64,000 nt of DNA from DATLGB01 sp963740765 (GCA_963740765.1 CAVUFN010000010.1:310001-374000); one strand, 5' to 3'. Counted from the first letter of the stretch, positions 7,013 through 15,912 are shown. Notes: generated by a model not told the origin, from the letters alone. Numbers and translations: made by a program.

Positions 7013-10000
7013 ATGAGAGGGGCTCGGGTCCTGCTGTTCGCGGTGCTGGCGGCGCTGTCTGCGACGGCGCCCGCGCGCGCGGCCGGCTACGAGGTCGGTG
7101 CCGCGCACCGCTCCCTGAATCCCACGCAGGCGCAGATCGACAGCGGCGAGGTCCACCTCGGCGGCTACGGCGTCACCGGCAACCCGGCCATCGGCGATCG
7201 CGTCGCCACCGGCATCCTCGGCGACGGGCCGACGGTCGGCGCGTTCGCGGTCACCGACGACGAACGGGGCGCCGTCGTGGTGGCCGACATGCAGGTCCAG
7301 GGCTGGTTCGCCGCCACCCGCGACGGCCCCTACGGCATCGTCGACATGCGCCGCGCCGCCGCCGCGGCGACCGGGCTGCGCGCCGACCAGATCTTCATCC
7401 AGTCCGACCACTCGCACTCGGGGGCGGACGCGATGGGCGTGTGGGGCGGCGTCCCGCTCGCCTTCCGCAAGCGGATGTTCGAGCAGACGGTGGAGGCGAT
7501 CACCGCGGCCTACGACCAGCGCGCGCCGGCCGCCGAGCTCGTCTACGGGACCGTTGGCGCGGCCGAGCTGCTCAACAACCAGTTCGACTACGACCCCGAC
7601 AACGCCGAGATGGACGACGAGGTGCGCGTGCTGCAGGCACGGGACGAGCACGGTGACGCGATCGCCTCGTTGGTCAACTTCTCCGCCCACACGACGGTGC
7701 TCGGCGCCTCCAACACCCGCATCTCCGGCGACTGGGTCCAGCGCGCCGACCCGCTCATCGCCGACGCGATCGGCGGCGAGGTGGTGACGATGGTCGGGAC
7801 GCTCGGGCGCAGCCAGCCCAAGGTGCGCGACTGCGACGTCCCCGGCGCCACCGACGAGGACCTCTGCAAGCTCGACCACTACGCCGGGCTCGTCCGCGAC
7901 AAGGTCCAGACCGCGCTCGCCGATGCGGAGCCGCTCACCGGCCCGGCGACCGTCGCCGCCCGCTCCTACCTGATCCAGGACGCGTCGTCGAACCCGTTCC
8001 TGCTCGGCCTGCTCTACGCCGGCTCCGCGCTCGACGCCCCGCTGAACCGCTCGCTCGAGCCGCCGTGGATGACCGGCAACGTCGTCGGGACCACGACCGG
8101 CACCGCGCTGATCGGCGACGTGCTGGTTTCCTCGGTCCCCGGCGAGATCTACCCGCAGATCGCCCGCACGGTCCGGGACGCGGTCGGCTCGAAGGCACGC
8201 GGCTTCATGACGCTCGGGCTCTCGGGCGACCAGCTCGGCTACATCATCGCCCCGTTCCCCGGCGCCTACGTCAAGCCGATCTGCGCGACCGTGTTCGAGG
8301 ACTGCGCCGACACGCTGCCGCTGGAGCCGGGCGCGCTGCCCAACGACAACTACCTCTTCAACGCCTCGCCGACGCTGGGGGAGCGCGTCATCTGCTCGCT
8401 GCTGCGCGGGGCGGACGAGGTGCTGGGGACGACGGAGCGCGGCGAGCGCACGTCGTGCACGCCGTTCGCCAATGACGGCGCGATGCCGGAGGCGGCGGAC
8501 ACCACGACCCCCGCCGACGCGCTCGACAACACCGCCTTCACCGGCTCGGGCGACGGCCCGATCCGCGCCGGCGTGGGCAAGGCGGACGCCTCCTGGCACG
8601 TCGGCGCGAGCGCCGGCCAGTACGCGTCCACGAAGGCCGACGCCGATCCCAACGGCGAGATCGACCCGAGCCTGCTGCAGCTCAAGAACCTGCCCTCCTA
8701 CGGGCTGCAGAGCCGGCTGGAGGCGCGCGCCCTGGTGGTCGAGGGCTCCGACGGCGTCCGCCACGCGATCGTCAAGAACGACCTCTACATCCCGCAGGAC
8801 CTGCTGTGGCGGCGCACCGCGCAGATCCTCGCCGAGGGCGATTCCGGCATCACCCAGCAGACGCTCACCGTCGCCTCCACCCACGACCACTCGTCGCCGT
8901 ACTACTCGTCCACCGGCGCGGGCGCCTGGACCTTCCAGGACGTGTTCGACGTGCGCTTCTTCGAGTACTACGCGCAGCAGATGGCGAAGGCCGTCGAGGC
9001 GGCCGCCGACAGCCTGCAGCCGGCGCGCATCGGCGCCTCGGTCGGCTCGCTGGACAAGGTCCACCGGCACTCGTTCGGCCCCGCCACCGCCGACGACGGG
9101 ACGCCCGCCGGCTATCCGGTCGCCGACGCCGACCACGACCTCACCGTCGTCCGCGTCGACACCGCCGACGGCAAGCCGCTGGGGATGCTCGTCAACTACT
9201 CCCTGCACGGCGAGGGCAACGACGGCAACGATCTCATCAGCGCGGACTGGGTCGCGCCGCTGGAGCGCATGGTCGACCGCGAGACGGGCGCGATGATGGT
9301 CTTCACGCAGAACGCCGTGGGGACGGCCGAGCCCGAGCGCTCGACCTACCACGACCCCTCCGAGCGGCTCGAGTTCACCCACCGCAACTACGCCCAGCTC
9401 GAGTACGCGTCGCGCCTGATCGCCGACGAGACCAAGCGCGTGTGGGAGGAGGTCGACTCGCCCGCCGCCCGTGTCCCGTTCGCCAGCGAGATGCCGATCC
9501 GCGAGGCCGACCGCTGGTACCCCGGGCCGCTCTCGCACCCCGTCCCGACCGTCTCCAACTGCCGCTTCGACGAACCCGCAGTGCCGGTCGCCGGGCTGCC
9601 GGACTGCGAGCGCGTCCCGCTCGGCGAGCAGGACCCCGGCGTGTCGGCGGCGCTGCTCAAGGAGGCCGGCATCCCGGTCCCGGAGAACGTCTCCGCACCG
9701 TCCTACGGCGCGCTGGAGGAGGACGTCAGCGTCCACATGCAGGCCCTGCGGCTCGGCGAGATCGTCCTGACGATGTGCTCGTGCGAGCAGTGGGCCGACC
9801 AGGCACGCAACATCAAGACGCGCACCGACAAGGCGCAGGGCAACCAGTACCTCGGCTACCAGTGGCCGGAGGCGCCCGACGAGGAGGCCTCGCTCCCGTA
9901 TCGCCGGATGCGCGCGCAGATCGCCAACGACGCGGTCGGCTGGGACTTCCTGGAGAACGTCCCGACCGCGGAGTCCGAGCCGGCCGACCCCGACGCGATC

Positions 10001-11596
10001 AGAGGCAACTACACCCACGAGGAGCTCGCGCCCGCCATCGGCTACGACCTGACCGTCCCGCTGTCGATGACCAACGATTACAACGGCTACATCGCGACCT
10101 ACCGCGAGTACCAGCGCGGTGACCACTACCGCAAGGCCCTCACCGCCTGGGGACCGCATTCGTCGGACTACTTCGCGACGCGGCTGGTGCAGCTGGCCGG
10201 GCACCTGAAGACGCCGGACTCGCCCGTGCTCGCGACGGAGGCCCAGCGCGAGCTGGCCGACTCGTTCGGGCGCGCGAAGACGGAGGCCGACCAGGCCCTC
10301 AACGACGCGAAGGCGCAGGCGTTCGGCGAGGCGGGGCGCGAGGGCGCCGCGGCCTACGCGGACACGCTGCCCGACGACGGCGGGACCCCCGGCGCGGTGT
10401 CCGAGCCCGGCGACATCGAGCGCTTCGGCGCCGCGCTGTTCACCTGGCGCGGCGGCTCCAACTTCACCGACGACCCACGCGTGACCGTCCAACGCCGGCT
10501 CGGCGGCGACTGGGTCGACTACGCCGACCAGTCCGGCGAGGTCCCGGTCACCGTCCGGTTCCCGCGCGGCGACGACGACGGCCTGCCCGACTACGCGCAG
10601 GGGTCGTTCGAGTGGAAGTGGACGGCGACCTTCGAGGCGTTCGTGTCGCCCTTCGACACGGGCGCGCGCGGCCGGGCGACGCCGCCCGGCGAGTACCGCT
10701 TCGTCGTCCACGGGCGGCACCGCACCGGCGGTGCCGTGCAGGACTACGACGTCGCTTCGCGCACGTTCGCCGTCTCGCCCTGGAGCGGGATCACCAGCGC
10801 GCTGACCCTGGAGGACGACGGGACGCTGGCCGTCGCGGTGCCCCCGCTCGACTACCCCGACTCCTACGAGACCGAGGGCAAGGCGCGCTTCATCACGCTC
10901 GAGCCGACGGAGATCGGGGGCGAGCGCTACTGCTTCACCTGCACCTTCCGGCCGTGGCTGGACACCGGCGAGGCGGAGACGGTGACGGTCACGATCACGC
11001 GAGCGGACGGGAGCACGGAGACGGTCCCGGCCGAGCGCGACGGCGACCGCTGGCGCACCGCGGCGAAGCTGGGGCCGGGCGACTCGGCGACCGTCGCGGC
11101 CGGCGGGGTGCTCGACGCGTGGGCGAACCGCAACGGCGCGCCGTCGAACGTGGTCAGCCTGCCGGCGACCGAACCCTCCCCGGTGCCGGAGGCGAGCTCC
11201 ACGCCGACCCCGGCGTCGACGCCGAGTCCGGCTCCCGCCGCGACGGGCACGCCGTCGCCCGTCCCCGCCACACCGGAGCGCTGCGCGGTCGTCATCCGCG
11301 GCACCGGCCGGAACGACCGCCTGCGCGGCACCGCGCGCAGCGAGCGCATCCGGGGCCGCGGCGGCGACGACCGCCTCCGCGGCGGTCGCGGCCCCGATTG
11401 TCTGAGCGGCGGCCGCGGGAACGACCGCGTCACCGGCAACGGCGGCCGCGACCGGATGCGCGGGGGACCGGGCGACGACCGCCTGTTCGCCGCCGGCAGC
11501 GCGCGCGACGTGCTCGACTGCGGACCGGGGCGCGACGTCGCCGTCGTCGATCGCCACGATGTGACGCGCCATTGTGAGGTCGTGCGCCGGCGCTAG
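7013..11596 (+). CDS. Large secreted protein with two neutral-ceramidase-like domains and Arg-rich RTX-like tail
   Basis: A 1527-aa exported protein with a signal peptide at residues 1-24 (cleavage near ARA-AG). Two related alkaline-ceramidase-like regions follow. The first begins YEVGAAHRSLNPT and has SDHSHSGADAMGVWGG. The second starts near residue 520 (IRAGVGKADASW) and has STHDHSSPYYSSTG and NYSLHGEGNDGND. The His-rich motifs fit the zinc site of neutral ceramidases, which hydrolyse N-acyl sphingoid lipids; the true substrate is unknown. A Pro/Thr/Ser linker then leads to about 90 residues of GxGxDRLRG repeats that resemble RTX calcium loops but are rich in Arg. It is divergent from the YihY gene. 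Confidence 0.75.
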   Translation: MRGARVLLFAVLAALSATAPARAAGYEVGAAHRSLNPTQAQIDSGEVHLGGYGVTGNPAIGDRVATGILGDGPTVGAFAVTDDERGAVVVADMQVQGWFAATRDGPYGIVDMRRAAAAATGLRADQIFIQSDHSHSGADAMGVWGGVPLAFRKRMFEQTVEAITAAYDQRAPAAELVYGTVGAAELLNNQFDYDPDNAEMDDEVRVLQARDEHGDAIASLVNFSAHTTVLGASNTRISGDWVQRADPLIADAIGGEVVTMVGTLGRSQPKVRDCDVPGATDEDLCKLDHYAGLVRDKVQTALADAEPLTGPATVAARSYLIQDASSNPFLLGLLYAGSALDAPLNRSLEPPWMTGNVVGTTTGTALIGDVLVSSVPGEIYPQIARTVRDAVGSKARGFMTLGLSGDQLGYIIAPFPGAYVKPICATVFEDCADTLPLEPGALPNDNYLFNASPTLGERVICSLLRGADEVLGTTERGERTSCTPFANDGAMPEAADTTTPADALDNTAFTGSGDGPIRAGVGKADASWHVGASAGQYASTKADADPNGEIDPSLLQLKNLPSYGLQSRLEARALVVEGSDGVRHAIVKNDLYIPQDLLWRRTAQILAEGDSGITQQTLTVASTHDHSSPYYSSTGAGAWTFQDVFDVRFFEYYAQQMAKAVEAAADSLQPARIGASVGSLDKVHRHSFGPATADDGTPAGYPVADADHDLTVVRVDTADGKPLGMLVNYSLHGEGNDGNDLISADWVAPLERMVDRETGAMMVFTQNAVGTAEPERSTYHDPSERLEFTHRNYAQLEYASRLIADETKRVWEEVDSPAARVPFASEMPIREADRWYPGPLSHPVPTVSNCRFDEPAVPVAGLPDCERVPLGEQDPGVSAALLKEAGIPVPENVSAPSYGALEEDVSVHMQALRLGEIVLTMCSCEQWADQARNIKTRTDKAQGNQYLGYQWPEAPDEEASLPYRRMRAQIANDAVGWDFLENVPTAESEPADPDAIRGNYTHEELAPAIGYDLTVPLSMTNDYNGYIATYREYQRGDHYRKALTAWGPHSSDYFATRLVQLAGHLKTPDSPVLATEAQRELADSFGRAKTEADQALNDAKAQAFGEAGREGAAAYADTLPDDGGTPGAVSEPGDIERFGAALFTWRGGSNFTDDPRVTVQRRLGGDWVDYADQSGEVPVTVRFPRGDDDGLPDYAQGSFEWKWTATFEAFVSPFDTGARGRATPPGEYRFVVHGRHRTGGAVQDYDVASRTFAVSPWSGITSALTLEDDGTLAVAVPPLDYPDSYETEGKARFITLEPTEIGGERYCFTCTFRPWLDTGEAETVTVTITRADGSTETVPAERDGDRWRTAAKLGPGDSATVAAGGVLDAWANRNGAPSNVVSLPATEPSPVPEASSTPTPASTPSPAPAATGTPSPVPATPERCAVVIRGTGRNDRLRGTARSERIRGRGGDDRLRGGRGPDCLSGGRGNDRVTGNGGRDRMRGGPGDDRLFAAGSARDVLDCGPGRDVAVVDRHDVTRHCEVVRRR

Positions 11597-11597
11597 T

Positions 11598-11615
11598 CAC
11601 TATCCTTTGTGAAGT
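11598..11615 (+). promoter_or_regulatory. 18-bp element shared with the rhodanese-MoeB upstream region
   Basis: CACTATCCTTTGTGAAGT differs at one position from 327-344. It ends one base before the cysM ATG. The embedded TATCCT (11601-11606) is 10 nt from the ATG, which would give a leaderless or nearly leaderless transcript if it is the -10 box. Confidence 0.55.
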
Positions 11616-11616
11616 C

Positions 11617-12585
11617 ATGGCCGGAGAGCTGCAGAACCGACCGTGCGGTGGACGCTACGGCGACATCGTGCAGGCCATCGGGAACACCCCGCTGGTCGAG
11701 CTCAAGCGGCTGTCGCCCAAGCCGGGCGTGCGCATCTGGGCCAAGCTCGAGTCGCACAACCCCACCGGGTCCGTCAAGGACCGGGTGGCCCGGGCGCTGA
11801 TCGAGGACGCCGAGGACAAGGGCGCGATCCAGCCCGGCCAGACGATCCTGGAGCCGACCTCCGGCAACACCGGCATCAGCCTCGCGATGATCTGCCGGCG
11901 CAAGGGCTACCCGCTCAAGGTGGTCATGCCGGACAACGTCACGCCCGAGCGCACCCAGCTGCTGCAGATGTACGGGGCGGAGATCGTCTCCTCGCCCGGC
12001 GACCAGGGGTCCAACGGCGCCGTCGCGATGGCGCTCGACATGGCCGAGCAGGACGCGTCGTACTACATGCCCTACCAGTACGGCAACCCGGCGAACCCGC
12101 TCGCGCACTACAACGGCACCGCTCCCGAGATCCTCGAGGAGCTCGACGAGATCAGCGCGTTCGTGGCCGGCCTCGGCACGGGCGGGACGCTGATGGGCAA
12201 CGGCCGGCGCTTCAAGGAGGAGCTCGGGGACGCGGTCAAGATCGTCGCCGCCGAGCCCATGCAGGGCGAGCCGGTCCAGGGCCTGCGCTCCCTCGACGAC
12301 GGCTTCATCCCGCCGATCATCGACCTGAGCGTGCTCGACCGCAAGATCTTCGTCACCAACCACGACGCGATCGTGTGGACGAAGAAGCTGCTGACCGAGG
12401 AGGGGATCTTCGCGGGCGTGTCGTCCGGGGCGATCGCGTCCATCGCCGTGCGCATCGCCAACGAGATGGACGAGGGCAACGTCGTCTTCATCGTGTGCGA
12501 CGACGGCTGGAAGTACCTGTCGTCCGGGCTCTACACCAAGCCGGTGGAGGAGCTCGAGGCGATGGAGTCCACCCTCTGGTGGTAG
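11617..12585 (+). CDS. cysM: CysM, O-phosphoserine/CysO-dependent cysteine synthase
   Basis: A 322-aa PLP enzyme of the cysteine synthase fold. Lys54 in NPTGSVKDR is the Schiff-base lysine, TSGNTG binds the substrate carboxylate and GLGTGGTLMG holds the PLP phosphate. The RPCGGRYGDIVQAIGNTPLVEL start and the long C-terminal tail ending in STLWW resemble mycobacterial CysM, which uses O-phosphoserine and CysO thiocarboxylate rather than free sulfide. Nearby cysO and mec support this over a CysK role. The 18-bp element shared with the carrier-activating gene ends at its start codon. Confidence 0.92.
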   Translation: MAGELQNRPCGGRYGDIVQAIGNTPLVELKRLSPKPGVRIWAKLESHNPTGSVKDRVARALIEDAEDKGAIQPGQTILEPTSGNTGISLAMICRRKGYPLKVVMPDNVTPERTQLLQMYGAEIVSSPGDQGSNGAVAMALDMAEQDASYYMPYQYGNPANPLAHYNGTAPEILEELDEISAFVAGLGTGGTLMGNGRRFKEELGDAVKIVAAEPMQGEPVQGLRSLDDGFIPPIIDLSVLDRKIFVTNHDAIVWTKKLLTEEGIFAGVSSGAIASIAVRIANEMDEGNVVFIVCDDGWKYLSSGLYTKPVEELEAMESTLWW

Positions 12586-12623
12586 GCACGTCCACGCTTC
12601 AGGCGAGGGTCTAGTCTGGAGGC

Positions 12624-12881
12624 ATGCCCAACATCGGCGTCCCCGAGCTGCTGATCGTCCTCGTCATCGCGCTGATCGTGCTGGGACCCAAGAAGCTGCC
12701 CGAGGTCGGGCGCTCGCTCGGCAAGGGCATGCGGGAGTTCAAGGACTCGATCTCCGGCATCACCGACGACGATGACGACGACACGGACGAGCGCACCGGC
12801 CTGCCCGCCGCGACTCCGACGACGACCACCGCCGCGTCGACGACCAGCAGCGCCACGAGCCCCGAGAACCAGACCACGTAG
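12624..12881 (+). CDS. tatA: Twin-arginine translocase subunit TatA/TatE
   Basis: An 85-aa protein with one N-terminal membrane helix (residues 3-20) followed by the TatA hinge and amphipathic helix: VLGPKKLPEVGRSLGKGMREFKDS. The C-terminal tail is acidic then Thr/Ser-rich. It would form the variable pore of the Tat pathway for folded proteins. GGAGG lies just before the ATG, overlapping a TAGTCT box. It is odd to find it between cysM and mec; the stop codon shares its last base with the mec GTG. No tatC is in the window. Confidence 0.9.
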   Translation: MPNIGVPELLIVLVIALIVLGPKKLPEVGRSLGKGMREFKDSISGITDDDDDDTDERTGLPAATPTTTTAASTTSSATSPENQTT

Positions 12882-13291
12882 TGCGCATCCCGCAGGCGCT
12901 GTACGACGAGCTCGTCGGCCACGCGCTCGCGGATGACAACGAGGTCTGCGGGATGGTCGCCGGCCTCGACGGCGTGGCCACGCGCGTCCTGCCCGTCCGC
13001 AACGCGGCCGAACGGCCCGAGCGCACCTACGCGATGGACCCGGTGGACCAGCACCGCGCCTGGTCGTCGATCGAGGACGCCGGCGAGGAGATGCTCGCCA
13101 TCTACCACTCGCACCCGCCGGTCGGCGCCTACTTCTCCGAGACGGACATGCGGATGGCCTACACGGAGGACGGCGAGCACGAGCTCTGGCCCGGCGTGCT
13201 CTACATCGTCGTCGGCCTGCGCCCGTTCGGCGTGAAGACCTTCAGCATCGCGGATCACGTGGCCACCGAGGTCACGCTCGATGTCGTTTAG
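12881..13291 (+). CDS. mec: Mec-type JAMM metalloprotease (releases Cys from CysO-Cys)
   Basis: A 136-aa JAB1/MPN+ (JAMM) protein. The metal motif is complete: His76 and His78 in HSHPPVGAYFSETD with Ser86 and Asp89, plus an N-terminal Glu in NEVCGM. In Mycobacterium, Mec cleaves the cysteine-extended tail of CysO after CysM has added the residue, regenerating the carrier. With cysM 300 bp upstream and cysO in the same window, that role is the best inference. GTG is the start, sharing a base with the tatA stop. Confidence 0.88.
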   Translation: MRIPQALYDELVGHALADDNEVCGMVAGLDGVATRVLPVRNAAERPERTYAMDPVDQHRAWSSIEDAGEEMLAIYHSHPPVGAYFSETDMRMAYTEDGEHELWPGVLYIVVGLRPFGVKTFSIADHVATEVTLDVV

Positions 13292-13655
13292 CGGCGCCGA
13301 CCCGCGCAAGGTGTCACCGCAGTTCGGGGAGGGCCCGCTGGTCAAGGTGGCCTGGGCGCGCAACCAGCCGGAGGCGGAGCTGATCTGCGGCCTGCTGCTG
13401 GAGGAGGGCGTCCCGGCGCTGTCCAAGCGCAGCGGCGGCTTCGACGTCCCCGACTTCCTCGCCGCCGGACCGCGCGACATCTTCGTGGCCGCGTCGGGCG
13501 TGGACCGCGCTCGCGACATCCTCCAGACCGACCCCGAGGCGCCGCGGATGATGGAGCGCCAGGCCGCCCCGGCGTGGGTCCGCGGCCTCGCGCTGCTGCT
13601 GGTGACGGTGGTGGTGGCGATCGTCGCTGCCGGCGTCGTCGGTGCCGTGCTCTAG
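13281..13655 (+). CDS. DUF2007-like protein with C-terminal membrane helix
   Basis: A 124-aa protein with an N-terminal domain reading LVKVAWARNQPEAELICGLLLEEGVPA, typical of DUF2007 (a putative signal-transducing fold), and one hydrophobic helix at about residues 100-122. The function is unknown. It overlaps mec by 11 nt, so it is probably part of the cysM-tatA-mec unit, and overlaps the convergent neighbour by 4 bp. Confidence 0.7.
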   Translation: MSFSGADPRKVSPQFGEGPLVKVAWARNQPEAELICGLLLEEGVPALSKRSGGFDVPDFLAAGPRDIFVAASGVDRARDILQTDPEAPRMMERQAAPAWVRGLALLLVTVVVAIVAAGVVGAVL

Positions 13656-14413
13656 GGCCTCCGCGGCCTCTCGGGCTGACGGCCCTCGGCCATGCGGCGC
13701 AGGTGAGCGTGCCAGGTCCCTTCGGTATGCCGGCGCGGGCGGCCGTGGAACGCGTCGTCCAGCGTCGTCGCTCCAAGCGCGAGCGCCACGGCGGCCTCGC
13801 CTCCCTCCTCGCGGGCGAGCATGTCGAACACCGAGCCCCCGAGCAGGAGGGCGTCGGCGCGGCTGGGCGGGAAGGTCGGCTCGTCGCCGTCGCGGAGCCG
13901 GCGGGCCAGGGCGGGGCGCACGTGGTCGACCTGCCCGCTGAAGAACTGGCCGGCGCCCTCGATCAGCCACGCCGCACGGCTGTAGCGCGCCAGCATGCGC
14001 GGGCCGAGCTTCGGGCGCAGCTCCGGGTTGGCCTCGGCGACCACGCGCTTGGCCAGCAGCGCGACCGGCGCCAGCATCAGCATCTCCAGCGACCCCTCGA
14101 CGTTGGACGCGCGCTTGGCGAGCACGCGGGGGGAGAGCACGTGCAGCTCGCGCTCGCCCGCCCAGCCGACCACATAGCGGCGCCCGGCCGGCTCCGTCAC
14201 CCGCCGCAGGACGGGGAGCAGCGGCGCCGCGCCGTCGAGCTGCGCATCGGTGCCGTGCAGGACGACGTCGAGCGCGCCTACGTGGGTCGCGAAGGTCCGC
14301 TCCAGCCGGACGCGCGCGCCCTCGAGCGTGGTGAGGACGTGGGCCGCGTCGTCGGCGTCGCGGTCGTCGTGCCGCGCGGTGAACGTCTCACTGGTCGTCT
14401 CCAGCCATGTCAC
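13652..14413 (-). CDS. Uncharacterised protein, peptidase-MA-like without HExxH
   Basis: A 253-aa soluble protein of unknown function. RRYVVGWAGERELHVLSPRVLAKRA and AAWLIEGAGQFFSGQ recall gluzincin/peptidase-MA proteins, where a WLxEGxA helix carries the third metal ligand. The HExxH helix expected before it is absent; the stretch reads LGPRMLARYSRA. It may be a pseudo-enzyme or only loosely related. GTG 14413 was chosen to limit overlap with the upstream DUF1152 gene to 26 nt. It is the last gene of a minus-strand unit that starts at 15912. Confidence 0.6.
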   Translation of the reverse strand: MTWLETTSETFTARHDDRDADDAAHVLTTLEGARVRLERTFATHVGALDVVLHGTDAQLDGAAPLLPVLRRVTEPAGRRYVVGWAGERELHVLSPRVLAKRASNVEGSLEMLMLAPVALLAKRVVAEANPELRPKLGPRMLARYSRAAWLIEGAGQFFSGQVDHVRPALARRLRDGDEPTFPPSRADALLLGGSVFDMLAREEGGEAAVALALGATTLDDAFHGRPRRHTEGTWHAHLRRMAEGRQPERPRRP

Positions 14414-15263
14414 GTTCGTACTGGTACTCGGTCCGGATGCCCAGCCCTTTGATGCGGGCGTCGGCCTCGGCCAGGGAATCGGCGTCGAGGACGAGTTGCG
14501 CGAGCCGTGCCGGGCCCGCGATCGCCTTGGCGCAGTCGTAGAAGAAGGCCACCGCCGCGATGGGGGACAGCTCGACGGTCCGGCGGCCCTCGCGGATCTC
14601 GACCTCGCCGAAGCCGCCCCGGAACGCGCGCGCGACCATCGCGCTGGCCTCCGTGGGGACGACCTCGATGGCCGCCTCGAGGCGGTCCGCCGCGGCCGGC
14701 GTGAGTCCCCACGCGCCGAGCGTCCCGACCTCGGCAATCCGCTCCAGCACCTCGGCCGGCCGCAGCTCGCCGTCGCAGCCGGCGCCGATGACCGCGCCGA
14801 TGACCGGTGTGCGCATATGGGCGGAGGCGGCCAGCAGCACGGCGTCGCACAGCGGGCTGGCCAACCCGGGCTCGTCGCCGTGGGCGAGCACGTCCCCGCC
14901 GACGTCCACGAGGACGACGCTGTCACAGCCGAGCGCGTCTGCGGCGTCGTCGAGCGCCGCTGCGGTCGCCCGCGGCCCGCCGTTCGGGTCGATCAGCAGG
15001 ACCGGCTCGTCCAGGACGCGGGCGAGGTTGGACTCGGCGAAGCGGAACCCACCCGGCCCGGTGGTGTCGGGCGTCGCCAGCACCGCGCCGTCGACGAGTG
15101 GCTCGAAGCCCTCGAGCTCGTGGAGGTGCCGCGGTCCGGGGAGCGGATCGACCGGGCGTCGCTCCCAGGTCACGCCGCCGACGCGCGCCGGCCAGTCGGA
15201 CTGGGCGACGGCGTAGGCGCCGGCGCAGTCGCCGCCGCCGCCGATGCCGACGTAGAGCTTCAG
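14388..15263 (-). CDS. DUF1152 family protein
   Basis: A protein of about 291 aa with an N-terminal glycine-rich motif (LYVGIGGGGDCAGAYAVA), DVGGDVLAHGDEPGLASPL and VIGAGCDGEL, all typical of DUF1152. The function is unknown. No ATG, GTG or TTG lies near the natural N-terminus; CTG at 15263, five bases after the stop of the upstream gene, is the best start and would rely on translational coupling. An upstream start inside the DUF1802 gene would add implausible sequence. Confidence 0.7.
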   Translation of the reverse strand: MKLYVGIGGGGDCAGAYAVAQSDWPARVGGVTWERRPVDPLPGPRHLHELEGFEPLVDGAVLATPDTTGPGGFRFAESNLARVLDEPVLLIDPNGGPRATAAALDDAADALGCDSVVLVDVGGDVLAHGDEPGLASPLCDAVLLAASAHMRTPVIGAVIGAGCDGELRPAEVLERIAEVGTLGAWGLTPAAADRLEAAIEVVPTEASAMVARAFRGGFGEVEIREGRRTVELSPIAAVAFFYDCAKAIAGPARLAQLVLDADSLAEADARIKGLGIRTEYQYERDMAGDDQ

Positions 15264-15267
15264 GGAT

Positions 15268-15912
15268 TCAGGCGAAGGCCGGGATGGCGACTGGCGTGCC
15301 GTTCGCGTCCGCGACGCGGGCGATCTCCTCGGCGGCGCGGTCGAACTCCTCGTCGGAGAGGACCGGCGTCCCCTCGAACGGGAGATCACGGGTGATCTCG
15401 AGGAAGGAGCGACAGCCGCCGAAGTCGTCGCGCACCTTGACGGTGACCGGGCGCGGGATGCGGTAGGCGCGCAGGAGGACGACGTGCAGCGGGTGGCGGC
15501 TCTTCCAGTTGAGGCGCTTCTCGGCGTAGTCGGTCGTCCACACGTAGTACGGGGACAGCGCCTCCACGGCGCGGCGGTCGGTGACCGTCCAGGCGCCGGC
15601 GACCTCGGCCCAGGCGCGGATCCGGACGCGGTCGGGTTGCGAGATGCCGCCGTCGGCGGTCAGCGCCCAGGCGGGCGGCTCGCCGTCGGCCCAGACGCCC
15701 TCCTCGAGCGCGCGGCGCAGCTCGGGGTGGTGGGACTCGCGCACCAGGTCGTTGCGCTGGTGGTCGAACGTCGGGTACAGGAAGAACCGCAGGTGCTCGA
15801 GCTCGAACTGCTTGCCGGGCTCGTGCACGCCTCCCTTACGCAGGGTGAGCAATTGCTCACCCTCGGCGAGAGCGCGGACCGTCACGGCCCATTCTTTGAA
15901 GGCGATCGGCAT
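15268..15912 (-). CDS. DUF1802 family protein
   Basis: A 214-aa protein with the DUF1802 hallmarks: FKEWAVTVRALAEGEQLLTLRKGG at the start, FFLYPTFDHQ in the middle and ALSPYYVWTTDYAEKRLNWK later. No enzymatic role is established. It begins a three-gene minus-strand unit with the DUF1152 gene and the peptidase-MA-like gene. Upstream lie a TAGGAT box and two palindromes, so it is likely regulated. Confidence 0.8.
   Translation of the reverse strand: MPIAFKEWAVTVRALAEGEQLLTLRKGGVHEPGKQFELEHLRFFLYPTFDHQRNDLVRESHHPELRRALEEGVWADGEPPAWALTADGGISQPDRVRIRAWAEVAGAWTVTDRRAVEALSPYYVWTTDYAEKRLNWKSRHPLHVVLLRAYRIPRPVTVKVRDDFGGCRSFLEITRDLPFEGTPVLSDEEFDRAAEEIARVADANGTPVAIPAFA

Noticed and set aside
6965..11572. 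A 1535-codon open frame on the minus strand opposite the ceramidase-like gene.
   Set aside because: It is Arg/Val/Gly/Ala-rich with no motif, a product of GC-rich third positions of the real plus-strand gene, which has a signal peptide and clear domains.
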